A stretch of DNA of 64,000 bases, taken from NCBI RefSeq assembly GCF_004193775.1, contig NC_041016.1, positions 31,012,120 to 31,076,119 of the forward strand. Reading direction: 5' to 3'. The notes below the pieces were generated by a model. That model was not told where the DNA came from, searched no databases, and saw nothing but the letters and a program-made list of their open reading frames with translations. Source of the DNA: Glycine soja (taxonomy: Eukaryota > Streptophyta > Magnoliopsida > Fabales > Fabaceae). A program made the position numbers and the translations under genes. This document shows, one piece after another, positions 39,555 through 51,830 of this stretch. How positions within the stretch are numbered: position 1 is the stretch's first letter; each line of letters begins with the position of its first letter.

Positions 39555-42045
39555 ATTGTGTTTAGTTTAATTTCTGCAAAGCATGAACATTTTAGTTTAT
39601 TAGTATTTAGTTTGCTTTATATTTTAGTTATTTTAAATTTCAGCACTTTGAGTTGTTTGCTTGTACCAAAAGTGTGTTTGAACAATGAATTGATTGAAAA
39701 TGATATGCAATGGATTGTTTGGTATGAAATGAGTGTTTGATAATGATTTGAATGAGCAATTGTATGATTTGAGTGGATTGGAATGATTAGATAATTGTTT
39801 TGATCAAGCTTGTAGCCATTAGAAGAGAATGAGCATGTGATTGGAAGCATGACTAAAAATGTTAGTCAGTTTGTCAGATTGATTGTGAAGGAATGCATTA
39901 ACTGTATCCCGGTGAGAGTGTGATCCTTAAATTTTGAGAAAAATGACTATCATTTAGTACTAATTTTTGTGTGAATCTCTGAAGTATGGATTGAATGCAT
40001 GAAATTGAGGATGATAAAGGCCATGTTTGATTGTGATAGCCACTTAGCCAAAAAGCTGACCATGTGCTTGAATGAATTATCCCTTGTACCCAGTTTGAGC
40101 TGAATGAATTATTGATTGTTTGAATCCTGAGCTTATACAGTGTTATCTCCTACTACCTTGGCTTATGTTGTAGGAGAGCATCATCCATAGGAAGTGCGGT
40201 TCAAAGAAAATTTGTCCCAAATTTGGGGGAGTAATTATCAAGGTAAATTTGTTCCAAATTTGGGGGAGGCACTAGGTAAGAATTGAAATGGTCAAAGTAA
40301 AGAGCATACACACACTATTTCTGTATATACACATAATGTCTTTGTATATCTTGTGTTCAAAAAAAAATCTGTAAATACAAATGAAATTAATAAGTGTGTG
40401 ATGTGCCATTATTTTCTCCTATTTCTTAACCCTTTTTGCACCATTTTAATTACTGATTAGTCTTAATTGTCAAATTAATTAGGCAGTTTTATTATTTGGG
40501 CCCATTCTGCTAATTTGATGTTTTTAATCTAATTTCAGGAATTAATGAAGAATTGGGCTTGAATCCAGAATTGGGCTTGGACTTGAAGAGCGCAGACTAT
40601 TTTATTCTACAAAATTAGATCTTATCTTATCTAGATATTATTTAGATTTGATATCATCTAGATATTATTTCATCTAGATCTTATCTTATCTTATCTTATC
40701 TAGATTTGATTTGATTTTATTTATGGGCTTGGATTTAAAACAGATTTGTAAGCTTTGGGGCTGAAAAACTATATAACAGCACCAAGGTTCTAGTTTAGGC
40801 CCTCTCTCTCCTCTCTCTCTTCTATTTTTCGTTTTTTTTACAATTCCAGTTCAGACTTTTAGTTTTATCAATAAAATTTCGTTCTCTATCTGATTAATGG
40901 AAGGCTAAGTCCCCAGCGTTGTTTTCTCTTGAGGATCAAGCACAGTTCTCTTTGAGGTTCTATTATTATTGTTAAATTCTGTTCAGTTCTTTTTCCTTTT
41001 CACTAATTACTCTGAATTTGTTGCTATTAATTCATGCATGCTTAGTGCTTGATTAATTGTCTCTGCGCTCAATTTACGTTCATGCTTAATGATCATTTAT
41101 GAGTAATTGGTGTATGTGATGCTTAATCACATAATGAATGCCTTATGTTGAATTTCGCTTAGTAATTTAATTTAGGGTTGGATTAAGTGGTTGAACTGAA
41201 TAAGGATAAATTCTCGCAACTTAGGATAAGAGACTTGCTTGTGAATCAAGGGGAAGAAACGTATTTTAATTCTGATATTTTCTAATTAAATTTTACTCGC
41301 TGGTTAATTTACAAAAGAAAACAACCCCCCCCCCCTCCAATTTGTTACTATTTCCTACTATCTGTTATGAACATTTGGTTTATCATTGCTCATTGGGAAA
41401 CAACCTAGGATCACTTCCTAGTTACTACATTTTAATATTTATTTGATTCGGGTATGGCCTCGATCAGTGTGTATGCTGCAAAATAATGAAATGAAGTTGA
41501 GTGCCTAAATAAAAGGCAAGTATGGGAACTGAATGAATGAAAAAGTAAAGGTTTATCTATGGATGAATGCTCTCCTAGAACCTAAGCTTTTGAATCCTAG
41601 AAAAACCATGATTTATTGGAAGCCTAACCTCATTACAAGCCTAGAAAGTCCTTTGGATTCATTTTGTGTGTTCATTGTTGTGTGATATGAGATGAAATGC
41701 AAAGGTTGGGACTTGTGTTAGTTGTTTATGATGGAATGAACCTAAACACATGAGCATGAGTGAAACAATAACTGTGAAGTTTTGGATGATGATCCTTCCT
41801 TGATTTCGGTCATCCTTACTAGCTTATTTCAGTTGTGACTCTAATGTGTATGTTCCTATCTTTGAAAAGCTCCATGTTTGTGAAAATCAATTGATTGAAG
41901 CAGTCCATGATATTTAGTTCATATGGTTGAATTTCTCTGTGAAGCAAACACCATTTTGAGTGATCACTGTAGTTTGTCACTTGAGGACAAGTGAACTGTT
42001 CTTTCTTTGCTTGAGGACAAGCAAAACTATAAATTTGGGGGAGTT
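39555..42045 (+). other. Ath1 3' noncoding region with polypurine tract
   Basis: No gene is supported outside the solo LTR. The purine run aaatttgggggag before the LTR (42031-42045) is the polypurine tract. Two more copies of caaatttgggggag lie at 40218-40231 and 40255-40268. Repeated ttgaggacaagYaaa occurs near 41980-42025. Confidence 0.7.
40399..41466 (+). repeat. Solo LTR (1068 bp) inserted in Ath1
   Basis: It begins TGATGTGCC and ends CTCGATCA, with a perfect 5 bp target duplication gtgtg (40394-40398 and 41467-41471). It contains tatata near 40773, a CT-rich leader, aataaaa near 40870 and a run of ten or more Cs near 41325. Taken out, the flanking Ath1 sequence reads on smoothly. The family is not identified; a gypsy-type LTR is likely from its layout. 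Confidence 0.88.
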
Positions 42046-43251
42046 TGTTAGTCGTCTTATACGACTAACTTCTGTATAGAAAATATTTTCCAAAACTTGT
42101 CAGGCTCAGCACACGACTGGCGCTAAGCACAAATCCACTTACGTGCGCTAAGTGCGAGGGTGGCACTAAGTGCAACATCACGAATTCAGAGCATATTTAA
42201 AACCTGTCTTGTATAGAATTAGGGTACAGAACTTTTACAACAGATTTTTACAACATTCCAGAGCACACCGCAGTGCTATTTCGGAAAAAGAGCTCTGGAG
42301 GCAGCAAGAGGAGCAACCTTTGCAGAGATACCTAGGTTTTGTAATCTCATTATTGTTAGGGTTTCTTCTATAATGGCTGGCTAAACACCCTTGATGGAGA
42401 TTTCTAAAGAACAATTGATTTAATTATTCTAATATCTAATTGATTGTGTTTCTTGTGTTCAATGATTCTTTCAGTGCTTAAATTCTGTATGCTTTTGGTC
42501 TAATCAACCATTTGTGTGCCTGGTTAGATGACTTTAGCATTGGGAAATGATTTTTGCCTTAGAACTTGAATGAAGCAGAATTGAAACTTAGTCTTACAAG
42601 AGGGATCTGCGGATTAAGTTTTGGTTTTAAATATGTTGTTTGGTCTAAGTCTAGTCCAACAAGAGGGATTTGAGGAAAAAGCTTAGGCTAAATTTATCTA
42701 AACTTTTGTAAGCTATTTAAGTTGAGTCTAGTCCAACAAGCGGGATCTGAGGATGAAGCTTAGTTTAAGTTAGTCTAAACCTAGGAAGGCTGTCTAAATT
42801 AAGCCTAGTCCAACAAGAGGGATCTGAGGAGGAAGCTTGGATTGATTCAGTCTAACTAGGGATTGAGGTTTAGTAATTTAGGCTACAACATAGAACACTA
42901 AAGCATGATTGATTAGATAAACATCTTTATATACATCAACTGGTCTGTTAGAAAGACCCAACATCTTTACCTACTGCTATCAATTTTACTTACTTGCACT
43001 TTTACTGTTTGTAGCCTAGACTTAGTTTAATTCTATTCTAAATCATCAATTATCAATGTTTCTTTCAACAATGCCTTATTTTTTAATTTAACCCTGTCTA
43101 AAGCTAGTTCCCTAAGTTTGATACTCAGATTCATCCATTTTAATTTTAAATACTTGACGATCCGATGCGCTTTCCGACAAACCGGATTTCCCTTGAACAT
43201 ATTTGTATAAGGAAAAAGTGACCAAAAAGTAACTGTAGGGGAAATCCAACA
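42046..43251 (+). repeat. Ath1 3' LTR (1206 bp)
   Basis: It matches the 5' LTR at both ends and through most of its length. It lacks about 230 bp after ccaaaacttgt and has extra copies of gtctagtccaacaag...gggatctgagg (42630-42840). The number of differences shows Ath1 is much older than Og3. Confidence 0.88.
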
Positions 43252-43256
43252 GTGCT

Positions 43257-44220
43257 TGAATCGATTCCATGTTTTGCTAGAATGAAAAGTTCTATTTGAA
43301 TCAATACTTTGACCCCCTATCATGTAGGAAATATGATGAATGCATGAAGGAATGCTTATGCTATGCACGACACAAATGCACTTTACGGACACGAGAGCCT
43401 AGAAGATCATGGTTCATTTGCAGTCATCACCACAGTACCCCATGTATGCATTGAAGAAGGTGATGTGGACCTTCCAACTTCTCCTGACAAAATGACGAGA
43501 CCAACGCAACGCATGACTGATGACACAATATAGATATACATGCATGGGAGCACGAGATTGATAGCAAAAAACAGAAAACATACTAGACGTACAAGCATGG
43601 TAGCGCCATCAAAAAAGGACATAATATCACAGCAGAGACGCACACAAACATGTCATTGCAAAAATATGCATGGCAATATCAAGGAAGCAACACGTAGCGT
43701 GTTTGCTTTGTGCCCCTATTTTAGGAATCCTAATGGTGGGGAACTAAAAAGCTCGCTATTTAGTGATAATTCCCAAAGGGGTTGCATCTAGCTTTCAAAG
43801 GTTTCTAGAGGTATTATCCCCTTTGATATCAAACATTGTGGCGGTAGGGACTACCAGCGACAACGTATCATCAAAGTGAAAAAATCTAGATGAAGTTTCA
43901 CTGTCATCAAGCAAGTCAGAGACTTAGCATGACCACAGATTCACCTCCACTTCCTATGTTCCCATGGACTCGGGTATAGGGCCCTTAACAACTCACGGTG
44001 TGTGCAAAAAGTGTAGGTGTTGTGTGTGCATCAAATGAACAAATATTTATCAATGCATACATTAAATAAACAAATACACTAAAAGCATCAAAGAGTTATA
44101 TGCATACAAGAACATAAGAGAAATAAAGGGAAACAAACAATAGAGAAAGTCATGATAAGGAATGCACACAGATTAAAATGGCCTAACTCTTTAAAAATAA
44201 TCCCTAGTGGAGTCGCCGGC
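43257..44220 (-). other. Leader and decayed primer-binding site of Og4
   Basis: It is homologous to the Og3 leader. At 44201-44219 the - strand has a primer-site relic (CGGCGACTCCACTAGGGA) with changed bases next to the LTR end. No gene is seen. Confidence 0.65.
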
Positions 44221-45511
44221 TGTCACAACCTACCCTTCGGTGGGAGGGCAATGCGAGGCTCACAGGTGTGTCTTCCAAGGGAGGAAAATGTGCAAAGTCG
44301 CCACCAACATTTATTCAAGGAAAATGTCAGAAAAACCAAAAAGACAGATCTACGAATTTTAAGAAATAAAGGTTCGGGAGTTGTTTACACACGGGGAAGG
44401 TATTAGCACCCCATGCGTCCATCACAAGGGACGGCAACCTTTAATCAAATGTATAAAATCATGACTTCAAATTTATTTTATTTTCCTTTTTTATGTTTTT
44501 TTAGTTTTTTGGGGTCGATAAGAGTGGGGCTCTTACTCCTACGTATCCTCAATTGCGATGAGGAACTCAAACCTACATAGTTCTTTGAAAAGCAAGAAAG
44601 TTATTTGGAGTGTTGATTTTAGACTTTTAAACGGTTTGTTTTAACTGATAAAAGCAAAAAGACCGTTTAAGGCATTGGACCTTTGAACGGATTCAAGCGA
44701 TTTTCTTGTGGACAAAAGCTTGATTATGAGTTGATTTTAGTTTTGGTTTAACTTGGTTATTTTCTAACTCATTTAAATAGAACTTTCAAAGTAAATGACC
44801 GGTTGATACTTATTTTTTTGATGATTAACCAAGGTTATAGCACAAACGATTGGTTGAATTTTATTTTAACATTGATTAAGTGAGATCACAGCTTAAACTA
44901 TCGGTCGAAACTCGCTTTAAACAAAGAAAAAGATCACCGATGGTAGAAGAATTAAGATGAAGACATGGAAAGCAAGGATGGACCCCTAAGGGTGCATAGA
45001 ATGAATTCAAAGCTTCAAAATAGAAAACTAACCGGTCGAAGATCGAAGAATGATAAAGAACGGATGAAGAATAGATGACGAACGATGAAGAATAGTCACA
45101 GAATTGATCACAAAAATGTTACGGAAGCGTTACGAAAGCGCCTCGACCTTGATTTTTCTTCTTCTTTTTCCTTCTTCTCACTAATTTTAGTGAAAACTTC
45201 TTATAAATGATGCTGACCCCTTCCCTTCAGCCCTTCATGCCTATTTAAAGGAAAATGAGGGGAGGAGGTTGCATGACAGCTCACCTAGGCGAGCTGGTTG
45301 CTTCATCCCTAAGCTTTCTAGTGAGCCCAGGGGTTGGAAAATGTCCCCAGAGCGACCATTTTGCCCCTCTTTTGAGTACTTTGCACATTTCCTTTCAAAA
45401 CATCACAAAACCCTACGGATTATGCGGAAATTAACATTAAGCAGCTCAATTCAACTGACAAGAATCCAAATGTTGGCCAATGATCATCCCAGACAAAATT
45501 AGGGTATGACA
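44221..45511 (-). repeat. Og4 5' LTR (1291 bp)
   Basis: On the + strand it runs from TGTCACAACC to GGGTATGACA. It is shorter than the other Ogre LTRs and diverged, with one cagctcacctaggcgagctg repeat at about 45278 and a tatttaaag TATA-like box near 45241. The splice donor position is altered. Confidence 0.85.
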
Positions 45512-46177
45512 GGCACAAACGATCGGTTGAAATTTTATTTTACAGTAATAAAGTGAGATGGTAGAAGAATGAGATGAAGATGTGAAAAGCAAGAGGGACC
45601 CCTAAGGGTGCATAGAGCAAATTCAAAGCTCCAAAATAAAAAATAATCGGTCGACGAACGAAGAACGAACAAAGAACAGACGAAGAACGGTGAAGAATGG
45701 TGTAGGAATCGATCACGGAAGCGATTCGGAAGTGCTTTGACCTCATTTTTTCTTCTTCTTTTTGCTTCTTCTCAATAATTTCACTAAAATCCTCTCAATA
45801 TCAGATGTTGAACCCCTTACCTCTGCCCCCTCATGCCTATTTATAGGAAATGACGGGTGGAGGTTACACAGTAGCTCGCCTAGGCGAGCTGGTGCTTCCT
45901 CCAAAAGTAACCTTGCTCGCCCAGGCGAGCTAGTTACATCAGCCATAAGTTTTCTGGTGGCCCAAGCACGCTAGAGGCTACCCTAGGCGAGCTAAGGGCC
46001 TGAAAAAGTCACCAAATGACCATTTTGCCCTCCCTTTTGGGTATTTTCCGCATTCTTTTTTGAAACATCAAAAAACCTTACGGATTGCGCGACAACTGGT
46101 GTTAAGTAGCTCAATTCGGCTGGCAAGAACCAAAACTTTAGCAAATGATCGTCCCCAGATGAAATTAGGGTCTAACA
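45512..46177 (-). repeat. Og5: partial Ogre-type LTR, split by Og4
   Basis: The first bases (ggcacaaacgatcggttgaa) match the middle of the Og4 LTR near 44840, and the end reads gggtctaaca. It contains two inverted-repeat motifs (agctcgcctaggcgagct near 45872 and ctcgcccaggcgag near 45915) and tatttatag near 45838. It is therefore the remaining half of an older LTR into which Og4 inserted; the other half should lie left of the window. Confidence 0.8.
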
Positions 46178-48080
46178 ATTAACACATTGTTTTTTCATGT
46201 AGGACCACTAACCACCTTTCATCACAAGGATCTTGAACATAAAACACCTATTTAGCTTGTTATGCCATGATGAAAGGCTCATTCTGATAAGTGAGCTTCT
46301 TCAAATCTACCAAAGTAAAACTGAAATCATTGGTTCACACACTGATATTTCTATCAACCTACTTACACTTGAAAACACAGACAATGCATTTTAGATAATT
46401 AAGCTCCCAGATTTCTTCAATGACTTCAAAGTAAGGCACGAAAGCTAGACGAGGATTGTCATCATGTACAGTAGGAAAGTATTGAGATTCAGTCCTTATA
46501 CTATCCCCATCATTTTGCATTGTTCTAGTGTTGTCTTGTATTTCGTGTAAAACAAATATTTTTTGATGTTGTATCCTTGCGAAGTTATAACATTTTTTTA
46601 GGCCTATCTGCTAACTTCCTTAATATTTCAAAAGCATTATCGTCACCAAAGATTGTATCTTTAAACCAATTTAGGAAAGTCTTGTTATGCTCTTTCAACA
46701 CTCTATTCTTGGTCATTTTTGGGTTACTTTCCTTGACTAAAGCTTTGTGATGAACTATGTATAGCAAAACTCCATGACTGTTATTTAGTATATACAAATG
46801 AGCTTGTTGCAATTCTTCCAGACTTGGAGTGATAACATGCAGTCCTCTCGAACCCTTACCTCCCACTCTTTCTTCATGTTAAGACTCGAGAAGCCCAACA
46901 GGTTTTTCCTTTTCAATGTACTCTAAACAAAATTCAATAGCTTCTTCTGCAATATACCTTTCAACAATAGATGCTTCAGGATGGTGTAGATTTTTTGTAT
47001 ATCCTTTTAAGATCTTCATGTATCACTCAACCAGGTATATCCACCGCAAATAAACAGGACCACAACATTTAATTTCCCTCACCAGATGAACAATTAAGTG
47101 AACCATGATGTCAAAAAATGAAGAAGGAAAATACATCTCCAACTGACACAAGATAATAGAAGCTTCATTTTCTAGCTCATCTAACTTGAGAGGGTCAATG
47201 ATCTTGCTACATATGGCATTGAAGAAAAATCATAGGCAAGTTATGGCATGCCTAACTTTGTTAGGAAAAATGCCTTGTATCGGCATAGCTAATAGTATTG
47301 CATCAAGACATGGCAATCATGAGACTTTTAGCCAATTAACTTTAGATCTTTCAGCTGCACAAGGCTCTTAATATTAGAAGAGTATCCCTATGGCACTTTG
47401 AAACTATGTAGAAACTTACAAAGCTTATCTTCTCCTTTCTTGACAAAGTATGACATGCTATAGGTAAGTATATTTTCTTACCATCAGACCTTGGATGTAA
47501 CTGGTCGCATATAGCCATCTCAACTATATCTTGACAAGTATGCAAATCATCCTTTGTCTTGCTTTGAATGTTAAGAAGCGTGTCAATAACACTATCACAC
47601 ACATTTTTCTTCACATGCATAACGTCAATACAATATCTGAAATCTAGATCGGACCAGTATGGAAGATCAAACAATATTGACCTCTTCTTCCATATGCAAG
47701 TTGTACTTTTTTCCTTCTTTTGGGTTATGTCAAATATAGTATTGATGTCCTTAACCTACTCAAGAACTTGCTGACTTGTTAATGGTATTAGTGTTATTTC
47801 ATGCTCTTAACTTCCATTAAAAGGTTTTTTCAATCTCCAATAAGGGTGATAAGGTGTTAGAAACCGTCTGTGCCAAGTGTATATTGTCTTTCTTCCTTGT
47901 TTTAGTTGTATGTAGCGTGTGTCTTCTTCACAGATAGGGCATGCATGATGGCCCTTAACACTGCATCCACTCAAATTCATGTATGCTGAAAAATCATTAA
48001 TGGTACAAAATAGCATTGCACACAAGTTGAATGTTTGGTTTTGATACCCATCAAACATGGTAAACCCCATCATCGCCCAG
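46178..48080 (-). pseudogene. CACTA (En/Spm) TNP2-type transposase, C-terminal part, decayed
   Basis: In - strand order: DGYQNQTFNLCAMLFCTINDF and GCSVKGHHACPICEEDT (48060-47900), RRFLTPYHPYWRLKKPFNGS, MFDLPYWSDLDFRYCIDVMHVKKN (47674-47600), HPRSDGKKIYLPIACHTLS, GSRGLHVITPSLEELQQAH and HNKTFLNWFKDTIFGD (46866-46660). Then come pieces resembling the DUF4216 region down to 46178. This is the order tnp2 core, DUF4218, DUF4216 of plant CACTA transposases. Frames are broken between blocks. The left end is cut by Og5 and the right end by an LTR relic, so neither the N-terminus nor the CACTA termini are present. Confidence 0.85.
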
Positions 48081-49228
48081 GCTAGCCTCTGGCTTGCTTG
48101 GGCCACCAAATAACTTCATGGTAAAGTAACCAGCTCGTTTGGGCAAGATGTGATGACTCCAAATGCTTTGTTTTTCTATAAATAAGCGTGAAGAGGAGTT
48201 GAGAGGGAGGGAGAGAGGTCTAGAGGTCTAGAATTGAGAGAAAGAAGAGAAAAAGAAGCTAAATCACCGTCTAATCGCAACTGCAATTGATTTCTCATCG
48301 TTCTTCAGTTGATTAGTGTTTACTTTTAAGAATTTGAACATGATTCATGGACCCCTAGGGGTCCTCTTTATTGTTTTGTGCATCATCATCTCCTTTTCCT
48401 ATCATCGGTAATTGCTATTCTTTTGTAAAGTAAGTTTTAACCGATCGTCAGTGCCGCAATTTATCTTTAAGGGATTGAAGGTTAATAAACAAAAAAAAAA
48501 GAAGAAGCCAAAATAAAACCAACTCATAAACTTCTTCATTTCATCGAAGATCAAGAGATTGTTTCAAGGTCCAATGCCTTAACGATTCTCTCCGCCTTTC
48601 AAACTTGAGAAAATCGTTTCAAGGTCCAACGCCTTAACAATTCTCTTCGCCTTTCAAACTTGAGATGATCGTTTCAAGGTCCAACGCCTTAACGACTCTC
48701 TCCTCTTGTCAAAATCAAAAGATCGTTTCAAGGTCCAACGCCTTAAAAGACTTTTGTTCGTAATTAAAATCAATCTTTCAAAAAAACATAAAAATAATGT
48801 AACACAACAAACATTCAGACTTAAAGAACTACGTAGGTCTGATTTTCTCATTGCACCTGAGGATACGTAGGAGCAAGGGCAGCACCCTTGTCAACCCCAA
48901 AAAATAAAAATAAAAACATGAAAAAGGGAAAATACATATAAAAAACATGAAAAGGGAAAATACATAATTTTGAAGTCATGTCTTGCACACTAGATTAAAG
49001 GTTGTCATCCCTTGTGATAGGCCCGTGGGATGCTTATACCTTCCCCGTGCGTAAACAACTCTCGAACCCTCATTTTCAAAATCCACAGACCTTCGTCTTG
49101 TTAGTTTTTCTAACGTTTTCCTCCAATAAACATTGGTGGCGACTCCGCTCATTTTCTCCTTCGGAGACAAACGCATAGGCCCATCTGTTTTGGCCTTTTC
49201 GCATCCCCGCCAAAGGGTAGGTTGTGAC
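48081..49228 (+). repeat. Truncated Ogre-type LTR relic
   Basis: The 3' end is typical (ggtaggttgtgaca at 49228), as are TATA (tctataaataa near 48176-48186), the TACGTA module (48825-48890), and the cggtggcgactccgc-like stretch near 49135. Four tandem roughly 55-60 bp units carrying gatcgtttcaaggtccaacgcc lie at 48545-48750. The U3 start is missing: the left end abuts CACTA coding sequence, so it is a truncated or recombined LTR. Confidence 0.7.
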
Positions 49229-50790
49229 AAAGGGGTTGTACAATTCTTAAAATTTTCCTCCGAAAGAAATCGACCGGAAGAGGATAGAAAATATTTTTGC
49301 CTTGTATAAACTGTTAAAATGGAAGACGACAAGTACTAGATGACATACGAGAACATCTTCTGTGTGATGGGATTAAGAAGAATTATACAACATGAATATG
49401 ACATGCTGAATTGACAGACATGTAGAGGGGGTCTCAAATTGAACTAGTTGATGTAGAAATCGGAGATCGATTAGAGGATATGATTCGTGATCTTGTACAA
49501 GAGTCTTTTTAGCAAGCACATGCCCCTACGAATGATACATTGGAAAGTGATTCGAAGAAGCCTTTGTATCCGGTGTGCAAGAAGTCATTGATGTTGTTGT
49601 CAATGGTGTTAAGTCTAGTTAATGTGAAGGACAGATATGAGTGGAGTGACAAAAGCTCCACTTCACTGCTTCAGGTACTGCAGCATGTGCTTCCAGAGGA
49701 AAACATGTTGCCAAAAAGTTATTATCAGGCGAAGAAGATATTGTGTCTAATGGGTATGGAGTATAAAAAATACATGAATACTATAATGATTGCATATTGC
49801 ACAGACATGAGTTTGAAGAACTCCATAAATGCCCCAGGTGTGGGGTATCATGGTACAAAGTGAAGGATGATGATGAGTTCAGCAGTGATGAAAGCACAAA
49901 GAAAGGCCCCCTAGCAAAGGTGTAATAGTATCTTCTGATCATTCCAAGGTTTAGGCGTTTGTTTGCTAATGCAGATTATGCAACATAACTTACATGGCAT
50001 GCACATGGGATAAATTGGGATGGAATACTCCACCATCTGGCTGATTCCTTCCAGTGGAAGAAGATTAATCGTTTGTATCCAGATTTCGGGAAAGATGTAA
50101 GAAATCTTAAGCTTGGATTTGCCACTGATGGAATGAATCCTTATGGCAATTTAAGCACTCAACACGGTTCGTGGCATGTTTTGGTTGTTATTTACAATTT
50201 GCTTCCTTGGTTGTGCATGAAGCGAAAATACATCATGTTGTCTATATGTATATCGGGCCCAAGACAGCTAAGAAATGACATTGATGTTTATCTCAATCCC
50301 TTGATTGAAGACTTGGCAAAGTTGTGAGATGAGGGGGTTTCCGTGTTTGATGGGTATCGAAATGAGACATTCAAGCTGAATTGCAATGGTATTTTGTATC
50401 ATTAATGATTTCCAACATATGGGAATTTGAGTGGATACAGTGTTAAGGGTCATCGTGCATGCCCTATCTATGAAGAAGATACTAGCTACGTATAAATGAA
50501 ACATGGAAGAAAAATAGTATACATTCAACATCGACATTTTCTGAAACCTTATCACCTTTACCAAAGATTGAAAAAAGCTTTTAATGGAAGTCAAGAGCAT
50601 GAAAGTACACTAATATCGTTAACTGGTCAACAGGTTCTTGAGCGGGTTGAGGACATCAATACTATATTTGGAAAGACCCAAAAGAAGCTGACAAGTAAAA
50701 CTTGCATATGGAAGAAATGGTTGATATTGTTTGATCTTCTATACTGGTCCGATATAGAAAAGGTCGATATTGGTTAGTTGTTTAGCCTTC
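49229..50790 (+). pseudogene. CACTA (En/Spm) TNP2-type transposase, N-terminal part, decayed
   Basis: The + strand encodes LDDIREHLLCDGIKKNYTT near 49330, then SSTSLLQVLQHVLPEENMLP and YYQAKKILCLMGMEYKKYMN (49650-49780). After a gap come LYPDFGKDVRNLKLGFATDG, ISGPRQLRNDIDVYLNPLIE (50073-50320), FDGYRNETF, NLSGYSVKGHRACPI, RLKKAFNGSQEHES and LFDLLYWSDIEKVDIG. Several stops interrupt it. It overlaps in content with the relic at 46178-48080 but is on the opposite strand, so these are two different copies. The C-terminal half is missing after 50790. Confidence 0.85.
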
Positions 50791-51340
50791 CATGATCATC
50801 ACCAATGAAAGAATAGCGAGAATTGAAAAAGAAAAGAGAAGAACAAAGTTGAAGAGATGAAGAAATATGAAGAACAAGTGAGAGAAAAAGAGAGAGAAGA
50901 ATTTGATCTAAAACTTGTAACGAAAGTAACTAGAAATGTGTTTATTACACAAATTAATCTCACTAACTAAATAAATCTCAAAATACACAAAGTAAACTAA
51001 TATATACTCTAACTAATCAGAAGTAAAGGATGGGCCTTGATTAGGCCCAAGTTTTGCACCCCAAAAGCCAAGTATAGAGGCGCTGACTTCTAAGCCCAAA
51101 ATAACCCTCAAAAAAGTAGAATTCGCCCAAACTCATAACCGATAAAATTCAAGCTCTTTTCCTTAGCTTTCTAGGGACTACTCATATGATTCATTTTGAG
51201 TTCTGTAAGTCTAATTATTTGCCTAAGACCAAAATTGAATTAAGGTGAGAAAATAAGAGTAAAAAAAGGTTAAATAACCTAAGAAGAATATGAAAATAAT
51301 AAACTAAAAATGCTCTATCACACATCAATATTTTTTATTC
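50791..51340 (-). other. LTR- or leader-like sequence of unknown element
   Basis: The - strand begins tgtgtgatagagc near 51335 and has a gagtatatatt TATA-like box near 51005, then a CT-rich leader toward 50800. That layout suggests an LTR or promoter-leader fragment. No target duplication or matching second copy is seen. Confidence 0.3.
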
Positions 51341-51830
51341 TATTATGTTATGGTCCACTTATTGCGAAGGTCACATAACTAAATATATCTTAGCATTGCT
51401 ACATCCTTGAATATATATTACTGCACTACAAAAAATTCTTACATATCAACATTTGCATAAACATATGTCATTCTTCAAAGCTTATTTTGCTTAATATCAC
51501 AACCCAAAGTTTTGGCATGTGGTTCGTAACATTTCTCCATGTGGAGAGCCAATATTAGATACTCAGATGCCATCATGTGCACATACCCCAAATTTCAATT
51601 TTATGATATTGACTTTTTTGTTTGACTTCATTGAAAATTGTCTCAATAGAATTGACAACTTCTCTATACCATATTGCTTTATTCAAATGTTCCTACATAA
51701 TTACCAACTACTCCATAATTTATTTTGGTAACAAAACATCCACCTGTTGAGGCCCAATAATACATAAGACAATATTACAAATTGTAGACTACATAGATTA
51801 CCAATAGACAAAATGAGGGTCTAAGTTGAA
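51341..51830. other. No recognisable feature
   Basis: AT-rich sequence with no frame or repeat I can assign. Confidence 0.5.

Larger units (their letters stand above)
35157..43251 (+). mobile_element. Ath1: pol-less Athila/Calypso-like LTR retrotransposon
   Basis: Two LTRs (35157-36174 and 42046-43251) with TGTTAG...CCAACA ends flank an 8.1 kb element. The target duplication gtgct is perfect (35152-35156 and 43252-43256). Parts: Athila-type primer-binding site, gag fragment, a CGCTAAGCG-rich array, a broken env-position ORF, a 3' noncoding region with a solo LTR inserted, and a polypurine tract. Protease, reverse transcriptase, RNase H and integrase are absent, so it is non-autonomous. The insertion lies in the 5' end of the Og4 ORF1. 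Confidence 0.9.
33595..45511 (-). mobile_element. Og4: older Ogre/Tat-type element, 5' part
   Basis: The visible parts are the 5' LTR (44221-45511), leader and a broken ORF1, all in minus orientation. ORF1 is cut at 33595 by Og2 and near its start by Ath1 (35157-43251). The rest of Og4 should lie left of the window beyond Og2. On the right, Og4 abuts the inside of another LTR (Og5); the predicted target duplication is ggcac (45512-45516). LTR and ORF1 decay show it is older than Og2 and Og3. Confidence 0.8.

Noticed and set aside
46585..46866. Stand-alone small host gene
   Set aside because: Its residues fit the region after DUF4218 in CACTA transposases and neighbouring frames continue the same order.
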